DNA of 64,000 bases from contig NMRA01000009.1 in assembly GCA_002633005.1 (NCBI GenBank), forward strand, positions 1,458,761 through 1,522,760. Direction: 5' to 3'. Below are positions 57,624 to 64,000 of this stretch, in pieces; the stretch's first letter is position 1; each line of letters starts with the position of its first letter. A program made the position numbers and the translations under genes. Source of the DNA: Phoronis australis. Lineage: Eukaryota; Phoronida; Phoronidae. The notes beneath the pieces were generated by a model that was not told where the DNA came from, did no database searches, and saw nothing but the letters and a program-made list of their open reading frames with translations.

Positions 57624-60174
57624 TTAAGGCGTGAAATGCTGCACTTGTCAATATTTCATTATTAAAACATTTAGGTGGATAGACTGGAGCCAGTTTGATG
57701 TGAGTTTATGTATAATTATTTTGTGCATCCTTCTTCATCGTTTGTTTAGTGTCTTTACTATATTTTTGGATGTAACAATTAATGTTTACTTTGGATTTCA
57801 TTGCAGAACCGCTTTGTCAGATGTGATTTACCTTATGACTGCTGTCTAGAGTGTTAACCATTTTAAAGGTTTTGTATATACAATGGTTTGTGTGAAGTAT
57901 ATCTCAAAGAATTTAGGCTAATCCTCTGTTTACCAAATAAAGTGCTCCAAATGCAAGCCAGGTGTTACACTCTACTTAACGTTTATCATCACCTTCGTTT
58001 TCTTCTTTGTTCAGTTTCACCAAGTTTTACACTCAAAAGCCTTTTCATTTACAGTTTGCTCATGACTTAATTTTGAGTAATTATACACTTTATGTTGTGA
58101 GCATCAATGCCATCTGCTGCATGTGCTGAAGTGCAAATGGTAGCGGACATGCTCTATCTTTAATTGAAGCATTGTTATTTCCTGTGAATGTGGGAATTAA
58201 CATTACTAACATGGCTGACCCCAAGGTTGAACTTCAGTTACATAAAGCAATGAGGATGCAAAACCTCAATAACCTAAATATGATTTAACCATTGGCTGAT
58301 GAAGGTAGTCATGACAGATTCTTTTTAATGCCTTATACAGTATTCACCACCATCCATAATCCCACACTGTTGTAGAGAATGGAACTTTAGATCTTGTACA
58401 ATTTTGTGCCAAGGTGTATATCAGGGGGCAGCTCCAGGCATCAGTTGATTTTGGGGATCTTGACATGATTTTCAAAGCCACTAGAAGAAAATCGGGTTTT
58501 GACTTGAGGAAATTGTTGTCCATGATTTTGTTCATATTTTGTAATGATTTGTAGGTTGTACAACTCCAGACGCCAGTTGCATATTTGATGACCTTGACAA
58601 CATAGTGAGTTTTGACGTGAGTTGCCACTGGTTGCCAGCTTCCCTTATATTTGCTGTAGGCTTGGGGCTTATTTGTCGCTAGCTGGATTCTTCTATATTA
58701 CTGACCGGGCATGCAGAATGGAAAGATGCAATTAAGTGGTTCACTTCTGTGCACCCAACATTGGCTAGAAAATAATACCTCCATATTTTCATTTTGATTG
58801 AATTCACTATAACCTTGTGCAAAGGAGTTCTATGTTAGGATTTTCATTGTCCAACAATGGCATCAAAATGCTGAGTGTACTACAGAAACATGCCGTTAAT
58901 CAGGAAAGAATTATGTTGAGTAAAAAAACTTATACGAAAGTGTTTGTCGAGGTCTCCAACGAGGAAAATAAATTCTTTTCAGCCGACTCTTTAAGAGGGT
59001 GATATCCTCATTTTTCAGCGACCCAAGCAGTGGAGTGCTTCCTGAGTAATGAATAATATTGCATTTTGAGTTGGGAGGGGATAACTAGTTCCCATAGTGG
59101 CGTAGAAATTTCCGGAGGGCTGTAAATCCTGGGTTATCACCAGGTCCTGGTTGAGAAGATAATTATTTTATTACCCCTTTTGGGTTTTGGAAGGCTCTTT
59201 TCATACTAACTAAACTCCGGTATAAGCAGTATGAACAGAGCTCGATGCAAACTATGAAGTTAACTGAATTGTTCATACCAACTTCCGTAGTTGGGGCATT
59301 TCAGCAAACGGTAGGTGACGCTGTCATCATCGAAGTAATCGCAAGGTAGCGCTGATGCATCCCTGCACATGAAGATTTTTTATGTGACAATTTGAGAACA
59401 GTTGTGTGCCAATTGACATAACAGTTATTTCTAATTCAATTGGTGTTTATTCGAGCAAAATATAAGCAACTATTAGTGACGACACAGCCCTTAATTGTTG
59501 ACGTAGCATTAAACCCTGGCGATAACTTCAAGGAGGCTGAGGTTGATCGTTCATACCACACTACATTGTCGCTGTTATTAATCCACCTGTTTACTGCTAA
59601 ATGAACTGGTGTTGGTAACTTCAATCCAGGACCGAAGTTAACCGTTCACACCGACCACAGTTCCCCAAAACTTTGACGCGTTGACGTTAGTCAATGAAAT
59701 GACCTGAATAGTCAAGCCCGGAAAGGTATTGATCCAAACGCTGTAGCGTCTGGGGTACAGGCGAATTTAGACGAGAGTTCCAAGATTTTTTTCATCGCCT
59801 GAGGGACACGTGTGCTATCTCAAATCTGCACTGTCACAATAGAATTAAGCCATTGTTGCAAAATGCCCATAACCTATACAAGTTACTCCTAGAACGAGTC
59901 GTCGATAGATTTGGAGGCTGTGTGGATGCTACTTAAACTAGTACAACATGCCCCACTTGACAACTTACTCCACATTATGGAGGTGGGGTAACTAATGTTT
60001 AAGGGTAACTTACGCCACTTCTAATCGCTGTGTGGCTGTAATCCTTGGGCAAGGCGGAAGTAATTATCTGCTGCGGTTACATACAGATGGGTCTTCTATT
60101 GTGGGCCATATTCGCATTGGCCATCAATTTTCATACGTAGAGCAATAACTTGTCCCATACCCTGGTTATCGGAT
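57621..60174. other. Non-coding stretch with a weak tandem pair
   Basis: No gene seen. Near 58430-58620 two units share CAGCTCCAGGCATCAGTTG / CAACTCCAGACGCCAGTTG and a TGA(C/T)CTTGACA block, a diverged satellite-like pair. Confidence 0.45.
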
Positions 60175-60193
60175 ATGTGTGTGTGTGTGTGTG
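60175..60193. repeat. (GT)n microsatellite
   Basis: Short GT run of about 19 bases. Confidence 0.9.
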
Positions 60194-63100
60194 GATGCTC
60201 CACTTGAATTAGTAAGGTAAGTTGCACAAGTGAAAGTTGTTCTACCGTAGGCCTCTTATGTAATATAGTAATTATTTTGCAGTAAATTCCAGAAGTTGTG
60301 ATTCATCATTTTTCCTCAACTAAATACAAAGTGTACCAATTTCTCCCTAAGTGTGTCAGCTTGCTTTTATATGTGTACTGAATCAGTTGCTAGTTAAATA
60401 AATAAAAGCTGCTGTATGTATCAAAAGTCCCATTTAGACATCAACTTTTGGCCCCCCCCCCTCCCCCCACGCAACTTTACACACACAACTCACTAACTGT
60501 GACAAGATGGAAATTGCAGGCTGGAGGGACTGGATCGCACATGCTCAGGTTTACAAATGACGAGAGTTGCTGAGACAAAGAACCTGCATGTAGGTCATTA
60601 AGCAAGCGCAGTAGAGATGATCCTTTCCGCCTTGCCCCAGTTCGCGTTTAGACATATAATTGACACGGAGCAAAATGTTTGGGTGCAAATTGCTCTACAA
60701 CACAAACGGGTGGCAAAATTTGTCACCGCGGTGTCAGTTTGCTCGGTGTCAGTCCCGTTTACACACTGGAACAACTCGTTCGTTCCGTGTCAGCTGATCC
60801 GTGTCAACTTTTGAAGTGTAAACGGCACTAAAGTTGCACTGTCAAAGAAACAAGTTTTTGATTGGACAACTTACTGGTGTAAAGCAGTCACAAGATGAGA
60901 AATGGTTTCTAAGTTTGAACAGAACTATCATCAGTGTGTTATTGCTGGACAGTGGCGGGTGCATAAAATAGGTTATCCCTCTTTGACAAACCAACACTGG
61001 TCTCAAATGATCAATGCTGACAAGCCGTCATTTCTTTCCAAGCCATCATGTGTAAGGAACATTAGCTGAGAGAGTAAAATGTCATAGATCTAAATAAAAA
61101 GTTTGATTTCACACACTTGGCTATGCAAAAACACTGACGTGATACAAAGTACCACCCATTGTGCATCCGACAATAGTGTTAATATAGTAAAGTCAAATTG
61201 TACGACCTGACATAAAATAAAGTAAAATCAATTTAACCATAGACATACCTGGAAAGGACAAATTGATGCTTGGTCGACTTCAGATTTCATCCAAACCCCC
61301 TAACTTTGTGCAAATTTTGTACACGTTATGTAAAAATTGACAGGTATATACCGGCTTACGGCCAATAGAGGTAGGAGCTCTAATATTCAACCATAGGTAA
61401 AACCTCAAAAGAGTAGTGAATATTTTGCAAGATATGAGTGTCTCAGGTTTCAAAGGTCGTTATCAATTACACTTTTAGACAACTGTCATTAACATATTGA
61501 CCTGGAATTTGTGAAAAACCAACAAGAAACATTCACAGTCCTTAGCAAATACACGGGAAGATGGTGACAAGAACAACTCGTGTTCCTAGCTATTGTAATG
61601 GTGAAAACAAATATGCAGGTCCAGCATTTGGTCACCAAGTGAGAAATGCTTGTTTTTTATAATCATGGTTCATCAATTACAGACAGTCTCATTAAGTCTC
61701 AGGTGTGTAGCTACACAATGCTTTATACAGTATTGCTTGTTGTTGATAGTTGAATTTAAAAGGTATTTATTTTTCCAATGCAGCAATTTAATATTGATTA
61801 AATATTATTATCCAGTCCAGATACGTGTTGTGATGCTAAGCAGTTGAACATCAGGAGAAAGTATAATTGGCTGGCTGTAGCCTAGCTGTATAGGTTAATG
61901 TCATGTGGACAAGCTTGGCTGTATGAACAGTATGCGATTATATTGTGTGCACAAGAACATCAATATTTAAACAATTGCTTCAATAATTCATCACTGCTGG
62001 ACTCACAACCCAGTTGGTCTGAGGGGAGTGTTGTCAGACTATCACGTTAAAGACTACAGGAAACCATCGCCGTATCACGGAGAGCTCAAAATTAGACGTA
62101 TTACCATCACTCCTTCGGTTCTGCGGGTGTGTTGTGATGTGATGCGTCTCTTCTGAAGGTGATCAGAGAAAGGTATAGTGTCTGAGTTTTAAAAAGCTTT
62201 GTGAAATGTCAACCCATATGTTACTGGGGTAGGTAATTAAAGGCATATTTTGGCCCTTCATTTAATTGGCTAACATTGATAGTTTTAGGCAAGAGTTGCC
62301 TGTGGGTAATAGGCTTAGTATGTGTATGATGTTTTCTAAGATCATGTTTAACAAAACTGTACCGGTGTGTAGTTCACAAATAAAAGTTGACTCCATCATT
62401 TGCTGGATATTTGTAGCTTGAGCTTCAATTGTCTAAATGGATAACGATAGGGTTGTAATGTTTGAAGGATCAAAAGTACTTAACAAAGTAGTGCACATGT
62501 ATGTGCATCTCACAAACGTGAAGTTTGCCATATGATTTTATGACTTTTAGCCAGCTTTGGGGTTTTATTGTAGTGGTGAATTTTGCTCAAATTCCCAAAC
62601 AATGTTTGCCCACACTTAAGCCTCTTTTGCTTAAAATAATTTGACGTCATTTTTAACATTCTGTTACTGTGTGTGTAACATCAGTTTTTTGTCATTAACC
62701 TGATCCACAAAATTCAAAGTGATGATTACTTTCAATGTTTGCACATCTGTTTGATATCAATCAGTTTTCCGTGCCAAGCAGTTAAGATGGCATTTGAGGA
62801 TCTCTGTGACAGTCTTCATTGAAAACTTTCATGTTTAGCTTTCTTAGATCCCCTTGCCTCACTCACTTCTATTGATTCTTGATATTGTCTGTATCGAAAA
62901 ATTAAATAGTTTAATTGTGCAACTCTGTACTTAATCCTGTCGCCAGGGATCAAATCATGGTTTATTGATAGCCATCTGGTTTGTGCAACGACTGTTTCCA
63001 AGTTGTGTCGAATAGTTCGCAGATATTTTATTGTCCATGTTAAGTTGGTTCACTGATAACAGTTTTTTATTTGTAACATTGCTAATTAATGTCTCAAATA

Positions 63101-64000
63101 GATTGCAAGTTTTTTTGATATGACCTACTACTGCTCAATTTCTAACTAAACAAATCATGAACAGACTAACCAGCTGCTCAGACAACATTCTGGTTTGAAA
63201 CTTCACAGTTTCCCATGTTGGATTATGTTCTGTTTTTCTCTCATTTTGCTTAAAGTAGCAGCATCCACTTTCTTACTAATTAATTCTTGATGAGCAGGAC
63301 AACGATGTATCTGACTAATTGGCGTATCTATTGTAACAGATAAGATTAATCACTTGTGTGAACATGCGATTACAGTCTCCAGAATAATCACTACTAGAGT
63401 GTAGAGTGTCTCAACTGCAATCTTTTTGTTGATTTCATGGCACTGACGATGAAATTTCAGCCTTAAAGTGCCATACACTCCATTTTTGTTTGTGGGATCG
63501 ATTAGTTTTAGTAGAATTTTGTATGCGGTTTGTGAGGAAACATCAGTTTAAGTACAATTTCAAATTTCAGATTGGGGGTTTGCCAAAATTTTTTTATGGG
63601 AGTGTGATCTTGAATGATTAAGAAGTGACTTGCTAAAGTTTGATGTGATGGAAAATTCAGGATATCCCTTCCATTCGCTATGAAGTATCAGAGATTTTGT
63701 AATAACATCTTGATATTGGCAATTCTCGAAAATTGTCAAATTTCATTTTGATTCTGCGTTCCAAGCGCCCTTCAGGTGTGCATTCGGGTAAATACTGCAG
63801 AATCAGAGAGGACACTATGGAATTCTGGGAAGTGTCTATTGCCGTTGGTCACTCTATACGAAAAGCAATTGCCTCCATGCAATGAAAGGCAGCCAAATGG
63901 TAAACATCATCATACAAGTCTCCCATGGCATCACATGGGCGTCATATGGTCACGGCATGGGTGGCTCTGTTGTGCAGTAATGCTGCAATCTGAATGGACA
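60194..64000. other. Long non-coding stretch, C-run
   Basis: A CCCCCCCCCCTCCCCCC run lies at 60452-60468. The rest is AT-rich unique-looking sequence with chance frames only (for example 62816-63001 on the minus strand). I see no exon, RNA gene or family member. Confidence 0.45.

Noticed and set aside
62816-63001. 61-residue minus-strand frame with a charged tail
   Set aside because: Composition looks protein-like, but there is no homology I recognise, no splice context and no repeat explanation. Chance cannot be excluded.

Overview
This 64 kb window is eukaryotic: one intron-rich gene with canonical GT/AG splice sites and a long AT-rich 3' region, surrounded by several families of mobile and tandem repeats. 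There is no operon structure, no prokaryotic ribosome-binding pattern and no dense coding. Repeat load, a haplotype-like assembly duplication and the type of neuronal calcium sensor suggest a highly heterozygous marine invertebrate, possibly a non-vertebrate deuterostome. The sequence alone does not fix the species.

The only intact gene I can support is a neuronal calcium sensor (recoverin/visinin-like/hippocalcin group) on the + strand. It has three coding exons (27020-27127, 29543-29815, 39352-39549), all joined in phase 0, encoding 192 residues. The protein has an N-myristoylation signal, a disabled EF-hand 1 and three canonical EF-hand loops. A 5' UTR splice acceptor lies at 26972 and the 3' UTR may reach about 43.2 kb.

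Layout. 1-9.3 kb: non-coding DNA with a 31-bp minisatellite and a decayed hAT/KIAA1586-like transposase (about 4.26-5.07 kb). 9.3-14.3 kb: a TIR element with a tRNA-derived SINE nested in it, two fold-back or long-TIR MITEs and four small tandem arrays. 14-22 kb: mostly featureless, ending in a roughly 30-bp minisatellite interrupted by an assembly gap (21055-21777). 22-25.5 kb: copies of a dispersed satellite-like repeat, a LINE C-terminal fragment, a hairpin MITE and a tRNA-like remnant. 27-43 kb: the calcium sensor gene. Intron 1 holds two copies of one locus joined at a single N, and intron 2 holds a 3 kb repeat array and two DNA transposons. 44.5-50.7 kb: nested insertions, with an approximately 5.0 kb element inside a satellite subunit and a 1.4 kb TIR element inside that. 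51-64 kb: a 1.38 kb TIR element with subterminal repeats, more satellite arrays, a second SINE and long featureless stretches.

The most unusual signal is the dispersed satellite. Its subunits are about 147 bp long and arranged as a three-subunit higher-order repeat. Each subunit ends in a CCCCTAGTGGC-type motif whose reverse complement matches the published CTCF consensus exactly or nearly so. Some arrays begin with a 30-bp palindrome. Arrays occur at 22.3, 23.4, 31.1-34.1, 35.8-36.4, 50.1-50.7 and 56.2-57.2 kb, and a related inverted form occurs at 53.1 kb.
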